This document shows, in pieces, positions 30,225 through 38,059 of a stretch of 64,000 nt of DNA. The stretch comes from Acidimicrobiales bacterium. Its GTDB lineage: Bacteria > Actinomycetota > Acidimicrobiia > Acidimicrobiales > CADCSY01. The notes under the pieces were generated by a model. That model made no database searches. It saw nothing but the letters and a program-made list of their open reading frames with translations, and was not told the DNA's origin. The translations under genes were made by a program, and so were the position numbers. Positions within the stretch are counted from its first letter, which is position 1. Each line of letters starts with the position of its first letter. The DNA lies in contig DATKDW010000058.1 in NCBI GenBank assembly GCA_035512495.1, positions 1 to 64,000 of the forward strand. The letters are read 5' to 3'.

Positions 30225-31276
30225 GCGCTCGCCGTCGATGCCAGAGCGCGACCCTTCCCGGAGACGGGCGGCCGGACGGCGGCGGTGACCCGCTCGAGCA
30301 CGGCGTCGGTGTCGTCGCCACGGAGCATGGCGTCGGGGTTGAGGATGATGCGGTGGCCGAGCACCGGGCGCAGCACGGCCCGAACGTCGTCGGGGTACAC
30401 CTCGCGCCGGCCGTCGCTGGCGGCGAGGACTCGGGCCGCCCGGAGGAGGGCGATCGAGGCGCGGGGGCTCCCACCAGCGGCGATGGAGGGGTCCTTGCGG
30501 GTGGCCTGCACGAGGTCGACGACGTAGTAGCCGACCTCGTCGGACACCTCGACGGTGCCGGCGTAGCTGATCATGGCCTGCACCTCGGCAGGCTCGATCA
30601 CGGGCTCGATGGTGTCGATCGACAGCTGGACTGCGTTGTCGAACATGACCTCGAACTCCGACTCCCGGCTCATGTAGCCCATGGAGAGCTTGAAGAGGAA
30701 GCGGTCGAGCTGGGCCTCGGGGAGGGGGAAGGTTCCGGCCTGCTCGACCGGGTTCTGGGTGGCGAGGACGACGAACGGGCGGGGCAGGTTGTAGGTGGTG
30801 CCGTCGGCGGTGACCCGCCGCTCGGCCATGGCCTCGAGGAGGGCCGACTGGGTCTTGGGCGTGGCACGGTTGATCTCGTCGGCGAGGAGCACGTTGCAGA
30901 AGACCGGGCCGGCACGGAACTCGAGGTCGCCGGAGCGCTGGTCGAGCATCGAGCTGCCGGTGATGTCGCCTGGGAGCATGTCGGGGGTGCACTGCACGCG
31001 GTTGTTGGTGGCGTTCATCGACTCGCTCAGGGCCCGGGCCAGCATCGACTTGCCGGTGCCGGGCAGGTCCTCGAAGAGGATGTGGCCCTCACAGAACACG
31101 GCGACGAGAGCAAGGCGCACCACGTCGGCCTTGCCCTTGATGACCGACTCGACGTTGGTCTCGACGAGGTCGAACGCCCGCTTGAAGCGGGCCGCGTCCA
31201 TCGCACCGCCTGCGGGGCGGGCGCCGCCGCTCTTGGCCGTGACGGGGCTGCGTCGGTTGCGAGCTTGGGTGGCCAT
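30221..31276 (-). CDS. MoxR family AAA+ ATPase
   Basis: 351 residues from ATG 31276 with GAGGA 10 nt upstream. AAA+ motifs: Walker A EDLPGTGKS, Walker B LLADEINRA, MLPGDITGSSM, sensor 1 LATQNPVEQAGTFPLPEAQLDRF (MoxR hallmark), sensor 2 in SPRASIALLRAARVLA. About 45 N-terminal residues are a basic Ala/Pro-rich linker. MoxR ATPases act as chaperones that remodel or activate partner complexes, typically with vWA/DUF58 proteins, which follows immediately here. First gene of a ten-gene minus-strand run, divergent from the binding-protein gene at 31483. Confidence 0.93.
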   Translation of the reverse strand: MATQARNRRSPVTAKSGGARPAGGAMDAARFKRAFDLVETNVESVIKGKADVVRLALVAVFCEGHILFEDLPGTGKSMLARALSESMNATNNRVQCTPDMLPGDITGSSMLDQRSGDLEFRAGPVFCNVLLADEINRATPKTQSALLEAMAERRVTADGTTYNLPRPFVVLATQNPVEQAGTFPLPEAQLDRFLFKLSMGYMSRESEFEVMFDNAVQLSIDTIEPVIEPAEVQAMISYAGTVEVSDEVGYYVVDLVQATRKDPSIAAGGSPRASIALLRAARVLAASDGRREVYPDDVRAVLRPVLGHRIILNPDAMLRGDDTDAVLERVTAAVRPPVSGKGRALASTASA

Positions 31277-31482
31277 GGGGTCCGTCCTCGGGGTGTGGGG
31301 TTCGACCGGGGCGGGTACCAGGGCCGCCGGCTCTCTCACGGTAGGTTCGCCGTCGGCGACCGCATTCCTCCCCCGCCCGGATCTTTTGCCGAAAAAAGTG
31401 CAGGATCAGGGAGGAACCGGGGCGTGCGGCGTCGTAGAAGGCCCTGGAGAGGGCGCCCCGCGTCCTCCCGACGAAGGGACCC
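31277..31482. promoter_or_regulatory. Divergent intergenic region between the two transporter-locus operons
   Basis: 206 nt holding the start regions of MoxR (minus) and the binding-protein gene (plus). It contains an AT-rich island at about 31380-31405 (TTTTGCCGAAAAAAG) unlike the surrounding GC-rich DNA, a plausible shared promoter/operator area. I cannot assign a -35/-10 pair in either direction with confidence. Confidence 0.4.
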
Positions 31483-33339
31483 ATGGCCGAGACGGTCGTT
31501 GCGAAGTCGAGTGGCGCTGGGCCGGCGTGGGCACGCCGGTACCCGCCCCTGTGCACCCTTGGCGTGGCGATCCTGATCGCCCTCCTGGTGCTGCCCTCGT
31601 CGCTCAACCTCCAGCAGCCCAACCCCAGCCAGACGCTCGAGCTTGCGCCGGTCCCCCCCGAGGACGACGACGTGCCACCCCCGGCCGACGGCAACCTGGC
31701 CTCGCTCGGCCTCGGCGTCTCGTCCGGCCCGGAGGGCGCCGGCGGGCTCGGCGGCGAGGGCGATGGCGGCATCGGTGGCGACGTGCGGGTGCCACCCCCG
31801 GCCGAGGTCGCCTTCGAGGGCAAGTCCCCCTCCACCAAGAACTGCATCGGCAACCCGCCCCGCCAGACCGAGGACCCGCTGTCCCCGCCGTGCCAGGCCC
31901 ACTTTGACGGCGACAACTTCGGCGAGACCTATCAGGGGGTCGACGGCGAGACGGTCCACATCCTCTTCTACCTCGAGGGCAACTTCGTCTACCTGACCCG
32001 CAGCCAGGGCAACGAGACGACGCCAGACCAGGAGTACTTCGACCTCGGCGCCGAGCCAGAGAGCGACGAGCACGTGATGGTCCGGGTGCTGCGGGTGTGG
32101 CAGCGCTACTTCAACACCCGGTATCAGACCTACGGCCGGTTCGTCCGGTTCCACGTCTACTTCAGCAGCAGCGACGACAGCCCCGAGGCCCGCCGAGCCG
32201 ACGCCATCGACAACATCGCCAAGGTCAACCCGTTCGCGGTCATCAGCCGGGGCCAGAGCAACAACGACGCCTACCTGCAGGTCATGGCCGAGCGCGGCGT
32301 GCTCAACTTCGGCTCCTTCCTGGGCCGGCCGGCGTCGTTCTTCCAGGAGTTCCCCCGCATGATCTGGGGCTATCTGCCCTCCCTCGAGGTCCAGGCCCGC
32401 CAGTACGCCACCTACGTGTGCACCAAGATCGTCGAGCCCGGCACCGCCACCTTCGCCGGCGGGGACCTTCAGGGCAGGGAGCGCAAGCTGGGTCTGGTGT
32501 ACACCAGCGACCCCTCTCAGCCCCAGCTGCGTGGCCTCAAGGACGAGGTGCTCCTCCAGCTGCGCGAGCTCTGTGGCGTGCAGATCCCGTCGTCAAACCA
32601 GACCCAGTTCCCGCGGTCGGGATACGTGCAGGACAACTCGACGGCTCCCGACTACGCGCTCCAGGGCATGGCGGCCTTCCAGGAGAGCGGCGTCACCACC
32701 ATCCTCTGGCCCGCCGGCCTGGAGACCAACTACTCCAAGGCCGCCGCCCAGCTGGGCTACCAGCCCGAGTGGGTGCTGCTCGGCGACGGGCAATCCGAGA
32801 GCCAGGGCGTCAACCAGTACCAGGACCAGCGCACCTGGGACGGCCGGGTGTGGGTCATGACCAACCGGATCAAGACGCTGCCCATCGAGGAGTCGCTCTG
32901 CTTCCAGGCCTACCGCGAGGCCGACCCCGAGGCCTCCCGCATCGACGCCGGCGACGCCTGCAGCTTCTACGACGACATCCGCCAGCTCTTCACTGGCATC
33001 CAGGTGGCCGGGCCCCGGCTCGGCCCCACGTCGGTCGACGTGGGCTTCCACGCCATCCCCGCCGTGCCCAGCACCGACCCCCAGGTACCGGCCTGCTTCT
33101 ACGAGCCCGACGACTACACGTGCATCAAGGACGCCGCCGTGTGGTGGTGGGACGGCACCGCCAGAGGCGGGGCCTCCAACCAGCCGGGCTGCTACCGCCT
33201 GGCCCAGGACGGCCTGCGCTACGTCGCCGGGCAGTGGCCCGAGGGCGACGCGCTCAACATCAAGGATGCGGACGTCGACGTCTGTAGCGCCTACACCGGC
33301 AACGCCTTCATCGACCCCAACCCTCCCGACCCCACATGA
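31483..33339 (+). CDS. Membrane-anchored periplasmic binding protein (type 1, Liv/receptor-like)
   Basis: 618 residues from ATG 31483 (GAAGGGA upstream). One N-terminal helix, PPLCTLGVAILIALLVLPSSL, with no lipobox, then a disordered Pro/Gly/Asp linker to about 110. The folded part resembles type 1 periplasmic binding proteins: VRVLRVWQRYFNTRYQTYGRFVRFHVYFSSSDDSPEARRADAIDNIAKVNPFAVI, GLVYTSDPSQPQLRGLKDEVLLQLRELCGV, GMAAFQESGVTTILWPAGLE and PEWVLLGDGQSES follow the sequence of strand-helix units of branched-chain-amino-acid receptors. It has many cysteines (disulfides likely). It probably captures the substrate for the LivHM-MFS-ABC transporter encoded divergently; this pairing is inferred from family and position. 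Confidence 0.78.
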   Translation: MAETVVAKSSGAGPAWARRYPPLCTLGVAILIALLVLPSSLNLQQPNPSQTLELAPVPPEDDDVPPPADGNLASLGLGVSSGPEGAGGLGGEGDGGIGGDVRVPPPAEVAFEGKSPSTKNCIGNPPRQTEDPLSPPCQAHFDGDNFGETYQGVDGETVHILFYLEGNFVYLTRSQGNETTPDQEYFDLGAEPESDEHVMVRVLRVWQRYFNTRYQTYGRFVRFHVYFSSSDDSPEARRADAIDNIAKVNPFAVISRGQSNNDAYLQVMAERGVLNFGSFLGRPASFFQEFPRMIWGYLPSLEVQARQYATYVCTKIVEPGTATFAGGDLQGRERKLGLVYTSDPSQPQLRGLKDEVLLQLRELCGVQIPSSNQTQFPRSGYVQDNSTAPDYALQGMAAFQESGVTTILWPAGLETNYSKAAAQLGYQPEWVLLGDGQSESQGVNQYQDQRTWDGRVWVMTNRIKTLPIEESLCFQAYREADPEASRIDAGDACSFYDDIRQLFTGIQVAGPRLGPTSVDVGFHAIPAVPSTDPQVPACFYEPDDYTCIKDAAVWWWDGTARGGASNQPGCYRLAQDGLRYVAGQWPEGDALNIKDADVDVCSAYTGNAFIDPNPPDPT

Positions 33340-34358
33340 CGAGGAGCCCCGTGCGCGTCCGTCTGCCTGCCGTGCTCTCCGTGCTCGCCCTGGCGTGGGT
33401 CGCCCTGGCGTGGGCGGCCCTGCCCGCCATCGGCGCCGAGGAAGGCCGCATCACCGTGTTCGAGGGCGAGACGGTGGTCCGCGAGTACCCACCTCTGCCG
33501 GTCAGCGACCCCGTCCGCGGCGAGGTCGAAGGCGGCCCGATCCCCCCCGAGAGCTGCCGCGATCTGGAGGGCGCGTGCGATGTCGTGCCGATCACGGTGC
33601 GCGCCCCCGCCCAACCGGGCGAGTTCCTCATCCGGTTCACCCTGTTCTTCGAGGCCGAGCCGGTGGCGCCGCTGCTCACCGCCCAGAGCAACGACCTCGA
33701 CATGTACCTGTGGGACGACCCCTCCGGCGAGGAGACCATCGACATCCGCTCCAACGAGGAAGACGGCGCCCGCAACCCCGGCGCCAGCGCCCGCGTCCCC
33801 GAACGCATCAACTTCTTCACCGATCAGCCCGGCAACTACCAGATCGTGATCACCAACTGGCTCTCGACCGCGCCGGTGCCCTACACCCTCGAGGTGGCCT
33901 ACGTCTCGGGCAGCATCGAGCGGCCCTTCGAGTCGCTCGACCCCACGGCCACCCCGCGGCCGTCCAGCGGGACCACCTCGAGCCCCAGCTCCGGGGGCGC
34001 CGGAACGGCCGGTCCTTCTCCCTCGACCGACTCCGGCCCCGCACCCACGCCGGTCATCGAGGGGCCAGCCGACGGGACCGTGTCGCTCGAGCCCGCCCCG
34101 TTCGACGACGACCCGGACTTCGCAGCCATCGGCGGCCGCGACCTCGAGTCGGCGCTGGCCGCACCGCCCGAGCGGGTGGTCGTGCCCACCCGCACCATCG
34201 CCGCCGCCCAGGCCCCCTCCGGTCTCGTCCTGGCGCTGTGGTTCGGCCTCGTCCCCCTCCTGCTCCTCGCCACCGCAGGCTGGCTCCTCGTCCGCGCCAA
34301 CCCCGCGCTGGTGTGGGCCGCTCTCCCCCGCCGCCGCCAGGCCACCGCCACCACCTGA
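33336..34358 (+). CDS. Secreted protein with C-terminal membrane anchor, PPC-like domain
   Basis: 340 residues; ATG 33336 overlaps the upstream stop (ATGA). Signal peptide LPAVLSVLALAWVALAWAALPAIGA, a beta-sandwich segment at about 70-190 (FLIRFTLFFEAEPVAPLLTAQSNDLDMYLWDDPSGEE, FFTDQPGNYQIVITNWLSTAPVPYTLEVAY) like bacterial pre-peptidase C-terminal domains, a Ser/Thr/Pro/Gly linker, and a C-terminal helix (LALWFGLVPLLLLATAGWLLV) with an Arg-rich stop-transfer tail. It would sit on the outer membrane face next to the binding protein with which it is co-translated. Function is unknown; a structural or ligand-presenting partner is plausible. Confidence 0.75.
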   Translation: MTRSPVRVRLPAVLSVLALAWVALAWAALPAIGAEEGRITVFEGETVVREYPPLPVSDPVRGEVEGGPIPPESCRDLEGACDVVPITVRAPAQPGEFLIRFTLFFEAEPVAPLLTAQSNDLDMYLWDDPSGEETIDIRSNEEDGARNPGASARVPERINFFTDQPGNYQIVITNWLSTAPVPYTLEVAYVSGSIERPFESLDPTATPRPSSGTTSSPSSGGAGTAGPSPSTDSGPAPTPVIEGPADGTVSLEPAPFDDDPDFAAIGGRDLESALAAPPERVVVPTRTIAAAQAPSGLVLALWFGLVPLLLLATAGWLLVRANPALVWAALPRRRQATATT

Positions 34359-34385
34359 GCGGGCGACGCCGAACGAGCGGAGAGG

Positions 34386-35156
34386 TCAGCCGATCCTGAT
34401 TGTCAGGGGTGCGCTGACAACGTGCACCACACCGTCGGGATCACAGTACGGCTGACCGTTAGAGGCGGTGAGCACGGCGTCGTCCGGGCACCAGTCCACC
34501 TTGCCCATCACGAGGTAGCTGCCGGCAGGAAGGCGACACGAGTCGGGATCGCGCCCGCCATCGCCGCCCGGGACCACCTTGGCCGGATAGTCGCCGATGG
34601 ACGACCCGCTCTCCCCCGGCGCGAGCTCGAGCGGGCCTGTGGTCATCGTGTGACCGGTCTGCGGGCTGCAGTCGGCATCCGACCACCGGGGTTCGCTCGA
34701 GCCATCGGCGGCGGACATCGCAAAGGTCACCGTCTGGTTGCTGTCGTGTCGAAGCGTCCGATCGGAGATGTTCTCGAACTGCAGCTGCATCCGGATGTCC
34801 TCGGTGGACCCGAACTCGAGCTTGTCGGCGACCACGAGGGTCATCCGGAAGCCGTTCGGGTCGTCGCGGACCGACCGGTTCGCCACGACTAGTTCGCCAC
34901 TGGTGGGAGGCGGCGTGGCCGCTGGAGGCGGTGGCGGCGGTGGCGGTGCGGTGGGCTGCGTGGGGCCCTCCTCGACACCGTCGTGGGCGTCCTCCACCGG
35001 GGCCACCGGAGCGGTCGACGTGGTGTCGACGCCGTACGAGTGTTCCGGAGGGTCAGTCGTTGCCCGCGGGTCGCCGCCGCCACAGCCGTTGGCCAGCACC
35101 ACAAGGGCGACCACGACAGGCGTCCACGGCCTCACGTCCCGAGGTCGCACGACCAT
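34386..35156 (-). CDS. Secreted protein with BsuPI-like domain
   Basis: 256 residues from ATG 35156; the GTG at 35159 is also in frame, but TAGGCT lies 6 nt before the ATG, favouring a leaderless message from 35156. N-terminal hydrophobic segment WTPVVVALVVLANGCGGG looks like a signal with a weak lipobox, then a Thr/Pro linker with a run of eight prolines. The C-terminal 150 residues, with MQLQFENISDRTLRHDSNQTVTFAMSAADG, LELAPGESG and PAGSYLVMGKVDW, resemble the BsuPI intracellular-proteinase-inhibitor beta-sandwich. Convergent with the PPC-like gene, 27 nt apart. Family call is tentative. Confidence 0.65.
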   Translation of the reverse strand: MVVRPRDVRPWTPVVVALVVLANGCGGGDPRATTDPPEHSYGVDTTSTAPVAPVEDAHDGVEEGPTQPTAPPPPPPPPAATPPPTSGELVVANRSVRDDPNGFRMTLVVADKLEFGSTEDIRMQLQFENISDRTLRHDSNQTVTFAMSAADGSSEPRWSDADCSPQTGHTMTTGPLELAPGESGSSIGDYPAKVVPGGDGGRDPDSCRLPAGSYLVMGKVDWCPDDAVLTASNGQPYCDPDGVVHVVSAPLTIRIG

Positions 35157-35162
35157 CACCTG

Positions 35163-35168
35163 AGCCTA
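35163..35168 (-). promoter_or_regulatory. Putative leaderless -10 box of the BsuPI-like gene
   Basis: TAGGCT on the minus strand ends 6 nt before ATG 35156. Confidence 0.4.
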
Positions 35169-35244
35169 CGGGACCGAGGTCGACGCCAACCTCGAGTGAG
35201 CTCGCACGCGGATGTCGGCATGGCGTCCGCCCGGCCGACCCTGA

Positions 35245-36099
35245 TCAGGAGGCCACGCCGCCGAGCAGGCGTCGGAGCTCCGTCGGCTCGACGGCCTGGC
35301 CTCCCCGGCCTCCCACGGTGGGCAGCGTGCGGTCGAGGTCGGCCCCGACGTCGAAGAGCTCGACCTCGCTGACGAAGCGGCCCCCGGCACCGAAGGGCCC
35401 GCCCCCGGTCAGGTCACCGAGGTCGACGTCGTAGCGGGCCCGGACCAGGCGCCCGTCGTCGTCGACCCACGCGTAGCCGGCCAGGATCCCGAAGCCGGCG
35501 GCGTCGAGGTCGGCGGCAATCGCTGCGGCGGCGTCGTCGCCCTCGACGACGGACGGGTCGAGCGTCACCAGGTACCGGGTGGCTGGCCGGCCCCGCACGT
35601 CGTTCGACCCGAGGAGGCGGGCGGTTACCACCGCCCGCTCCATGAAGCGCACGCCGGCGAGGGCGTCGGTGCCCCGGATGAGGGTGAAACCGCCACCGCC
35701 ACCCTGCCGCGCCTCGCCGGTGACCTGACGCCACGGCTCCCCTTGGGCCCGGACCACCGCCTCGGTGCCGTCGTCGACGAGCTCGACCACGCCGGCCTCA
35801 GCTCCGACGACCTCGGCCATCCCCTCGCTGACCTCCAACTCGATGCGGGCGCCATCGTGGTCCAGCGACGCCAGCCCCTCGCCGGTGACCGAGAGGTCTC
35901 CGAAGTCCGGGGGGAGGCCCTCCAGCCGCACCGAGAACGCGATCGCCGTGGTGCCGTCTGAGGCGACCAGGTTGATCGAGTCGCGGACGACCTGGGGGTC
36001 CACCTCGCCTGTCTCGTCGGTCCCGCCGTCGTCGCCGCTGCACGACGCGAGCAGCGAGGCGACCAGCAGCACCGACACCGCTCGGCGCCCGAAGCTCAC
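35245..36099 (-). CDS. LppX/LprG-like lipoprotein (tentative)
   Basis: 284 residues from GTG 36099 (VSFGRRAVSVLLVASLLASCSGDD). The lipobox LASC is clear, followed by an acidic linker. The mature domain alternates strands in the manner of the LppX/LprA/LprF/LprG family: IAFSVRLEGLPPDFGDLSVTGEG, ARIELEVSEGMAEVVG, GRPATRYLVTLDPSVVEGDD, AGYAWVDDDGRLVRARYDVD, FVSEVELFDVGADLD. That family carries or presents lipids on the outer face of the membrane in mycobacteria; the assignment rests on pattern only. GTGA overlap with the upstream small membrane-protein gene. Confidence 0.72.
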   Translation of the reverse strand: MSFGRRAVSVLLVASLLASCSGDDGGTDETGEVDPQVVRDSINLVASDGTTAIAFSVRLEGLPPDFGDLSVTGEGLASLDHDGARIELEVSEGMAEVVGAEAGVVELVDDGTEAVVRAQGEPWRQVTGEARQGGGGGFTLIRGTDALAGVRFMERAVVTARLLGSNDVRGRPATRYLVTLDPSVVEGDDAAAAIAADLDAAGFGILAGYAWVDDDGRLVRARYDVDLGDLTGGGPFGAGGRFVSEVELFDVGADLDRTLPTVGGRGGQAVEPTELRRLLGGVAS

Positions 36100-36512
36100 G
36101 ACACGATCTCCTCGGCGAGGAGGCGGCCCGGCTGGACCACGCCCGCCAGCACCACCGGGCCGCGCGACCACGAGACCCCGGTGGGCGGGTCGCTCCGCCG
36201 CAGGTTGAGCCGGCCCGGGTCGATCCCCGTGACGTCGAGCCACGGCCCGATGCATTGGGGCGGCGACCCCGGTTCCCGGCCATCGCACAGGCGCAGCGAC
36301 CCGTCCTCGTCGACGAAGGCGAAGCCGGTGACGGGCACCGACCGGGGGATCTGACGGCTGATGGCGTCGCGCACCGAGAGGGAGTCAGCGCTCGAGGACA
36401 CCCTGCGAGGACCCTCGTCGCTGTCGGTCAGCGCCAGGAGGAGACGGCCGAGCGCGACGAGCACGCCCACCGCGACCACCGCCGCCACGACCTGCCACCT
36501 CCGCTCGCTCAC
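36096..36512 (-). CDS. Small single-pass membrane protein
   Basis: 138 residues from GTG 36512 (VSERRWQVVAAVVAVGVLVALGRLLLALT), an N-terminal anchor. The in-frame extension to 36599 is unlikely because TACCCT lies 7 nt before GTG 36512. The extracytoplasmic part has two cysteines (RLCDG and QCIG), SVRDAISRQIPRSVPVTGFAFVDEDG and WLDVTGIDPGRLNL. No recognised family. Overlap (GTGA) with the lipoprotein gene suggests the two products function together at the membrane. Confidence 0.65.
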   Translation of the reverse strand: MSERRWQVVAAVVAVGVLVALGRLLLALTDSDEGPRRVSSSADSLSVRDAISRQIPRSVPVTGFAFVDEDGSLRLCDGREPGSPPQCIGPWLDVTGIDPGRLNLRRSDPPTGVSWSRGPVVLAGVVQPGRLLAEEIVS

Positions 36513-36519
36513 CCAGCGA

Positions 36520-36525
36520 AGGGTA
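36520..36525 (-). promoter_or_regulatory. Putative leaderless -10 box of the small membrane-protein/lipoprotein pair
   Basis: TACCCT on the minus strand ends 7 nt before GTG 36512. Confidence 0.35.
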
Positions 36526-36649
36526 GAGGGCGCGCGACCCGATCGGGGGACCGGAGTCACGACCGATCGTCGATGGCCCAGGGAGAAGGTGCTCGACATC
36601 TCGGTGACGATCCGGACGCTGTGACGACGCCGCGCGGGTGCTGGAGGAC

Positions 36650-36916
36650 CTATCTCCGCCGGTAGACGTCGCTTCGGTGTTCGATGCGGACGACGACGAT
36701 TCGTCGTTGGTCGTCGTCCAGCCGGTAGATGACGCGATAGGAGCCGCGTCGGGCCGACCAGTAGCCCGAGAGCTCCCGTTGCAGCGGCTTCCCGACGGCG
36801 GTCGGTGCCTCGGTCAGTGGGCCGAGCATGAACTCGATGACCGCGGCAGCGACGCCTTCAGTGAGTCGAGCAAGTGACCGCTCTGCTGGTGCAGCGACCA
36901 CCAGCGTCCACGACAT
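36650..36916 (-). CDS. RelE/ParE-type toxin
   Basis: 88 residues, the usual RelE length. VAAPAERSLARL, KPLQRELSGYWSARRGSYRVIYRLDDDQRRIVVVRIEHRSDVYRR has the core strands and the basic/aromatic residues of ribosome-dependent mRNA interferases (Arg-rich GxYRVIYR and terminal HRSDVYR). ATG 36916 overlaps the antitoxin stop by one base (TGATG), the normal antitoxin-first arrangement. It would cut mRNA at the ribosome when the antitoxin is degraded. Confidence 0.9.
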   Translation of the reverse strand: MSWTLVVAAPAERSLARLTEGVAAAVIEFMLGPLTEAPTAVGKPLQRELSGYWSARRGSYRVIYRLDDDQRRIVVVRIEHRSDVYRRR

Positions 36917-37191
36917 CAGCGCTTCAGGTACGTGGCACGGAGCTCATCGGCGGTCACCACGTCGCCAGCGTCGACCGCTGCCTCGGCCTCGCGGATCTCA
37001 CGCATCGCCTCCGGGTCCGACAGGAGATCCAGGGTCTCCTCGAGCGACTCGAGGTCATCGGGGCTCAGGATCACGGCTGCGGGTCGGCCGTGGCGGGTGA
37101 GCACAACGCGATCGTGACGGCCCTCGACACCGTCGACGATCTCGGAGAGCCGCTTCTTGATCTCCGCCAGCGAGAGCACCACATCAGACAT
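36916..37191 (-). CDS. Phd/YefM-type antitoxin
   Basis: 91 residues from ATG 37191 (MSDVVLSLAEIKKRLSEIVDGV). The N-terminal Phd/YefM domain contains RHDRVVLTRHGRPAAVILSPDDLESLEETLDLL, the DNA-binding dimer motif; the C-terminal 25 residues are the acidic toxin-wrapping segment. GTG 37209 is an in-frame alternative, but TAGAAT sits 7 nt before ATG 37191. A palindrome covers the start region, in keeping with autorepression. Confidence 0.9.
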   Translation of the reverse strand: MSDVVLSLAEIKKRLSEIVDGVEGRHDRVVLTRHGRPAAVILSPDDLESLEETLDLLSDPEAMREIREAEAAVDAGDVVTADELRATYLKR

Positions 37192-37208
37192 GACCAGAAT
37201 TCTAGTCA
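37191..37208. promoter_or_regulatory. Toxin-antitoxin operator overlapping -10 box and start codon
   Basis: TGACCAGAATTCTAGTCA is an 18-bp palindrome with a single mismatched pair. It contains the minus-strand -10 TAGAAT (37199-37204) and touches ATG 37191, so antitoxin binding would block transcription directly. Confidence 0.6.
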
Positions 37209-37249
37209 CGTCAGCGGAGCTTCTGCCCGCCTTCGAGCGTGACCGGCGG

Positions 37250-37999
37250 CTACGCCCACCCGCCGGCGTAGGGGACGAACTGACCGGTGGTGAAGCCGCT
37301 GGTGCCGTCGAGGAAGACGGCGCAGAAGGCGGCGAACTCCTCGAGTGCGCCGAGGCGCCTCATCGGGACCATGGCCTCGACCCGCTCTCGCCCCTCGGGG
37401 GTCTCGGCGCCACTGGCCTTCAAGAAGGCGGGGAAGTCCATGAAGTTGGTGCCGACGGCGTTGACCTGCACGCCGTGGCGGGCGACCTCGCCGGCGACGT
37501 TGCGGACGAGGTGGTTCGCCCCGGCGCGAGCCGCGGAGTACAGCGGGGCTCCCGGCGTCGTCCGCGCACCCGCCGCGCTCGTCTGGACCAGCACCTGCCC
37601 GCCGCCGGCATCGACCATGGCCGGGACCACGGCCTTGAGGAAGCGGAAGGGCGCCTCCATGCAACCGCGGACCGCCAGGTGGAGGTCGTCGACCGTGGCG
37701 TCGGCGAACCGGCCGGTGACGATGACGCCCGAGGCCATGGTGGCGGCGTCGAGGCGACCGAACCGTTCGCGGGCGGCGTCGACCAGCCGCTCGGTGGCGC
37801 CATCGGTGGCCAGGTCGGCGACGTCGTCGACGACGGCCACCTCGGACCCCACCGCCCGTAGCTCGTCGACGAGGGCAGGGGTGGGATCGCCCAGGACGAG
37901 ATCGTGGCCACGGCCGGCGAGGAGCCGGGCGAGGGCAGGTCCGGCATAGGTCCCGGCCGCCGAGATCATGGCGACACGACGTGGCGAGGGGTCGCTCAT
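37250..37999 (-). CDS. SDR-like protein with altered active site
   Basis: 249 residues; GGAGG precedes ATG 37999. SDR fold is evident (FGRLDAATMASG at the NNAG position, VQVNAVGTNFMDFPAF, FLDGTSGFTTGQFVPYAGGW), but the glycine motif reads AAGTYAG rather than TGxxxGIG, and the catalytic motif reads Ser141 ... YSAAR with Arg158 in place of Lys. Activity may be reduced or altered; substrate unknown. Upstream of the toxin-antitoxin pair and 58 nt from it on the same strand. Confidence 0.82.
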   Translation of the reverse strand: MSDPSPRRVAMISAAGTYAGPALARLLAGRGHDLVLGDPTPALVDELRAVGSEVAVVDDVADLATDGATERLVDAARERFGRLDAATMASGVIVTGRFADATVDDLHLAVRGCMEAPFRFLKAVVPAMVDAGGGQVLVQTSAAGARTTPGAPLYSAARAGANHLVRNVAGEVARHGVQVNAVGTNFMDFPAFLKASGAETPEGRERVEAMVPMRRLGALEEFAAFCAVFLDGTSGFTTGQFVPYAGGWA

Positions 38000-38059
38000 G
38001 ACCGGACCTCCGTGGTTGCAGGGGGGATGGCGGTGGGTGGACCCAGCATGGCAACTGTT

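Noticed and set aside
36650-37208. Toxin-antitoxin pair as sign of a plasmid or genomic island
   Set aside because: No integrase, att site, transposase or composition change nearby; isolated chromosomal pairs are common.
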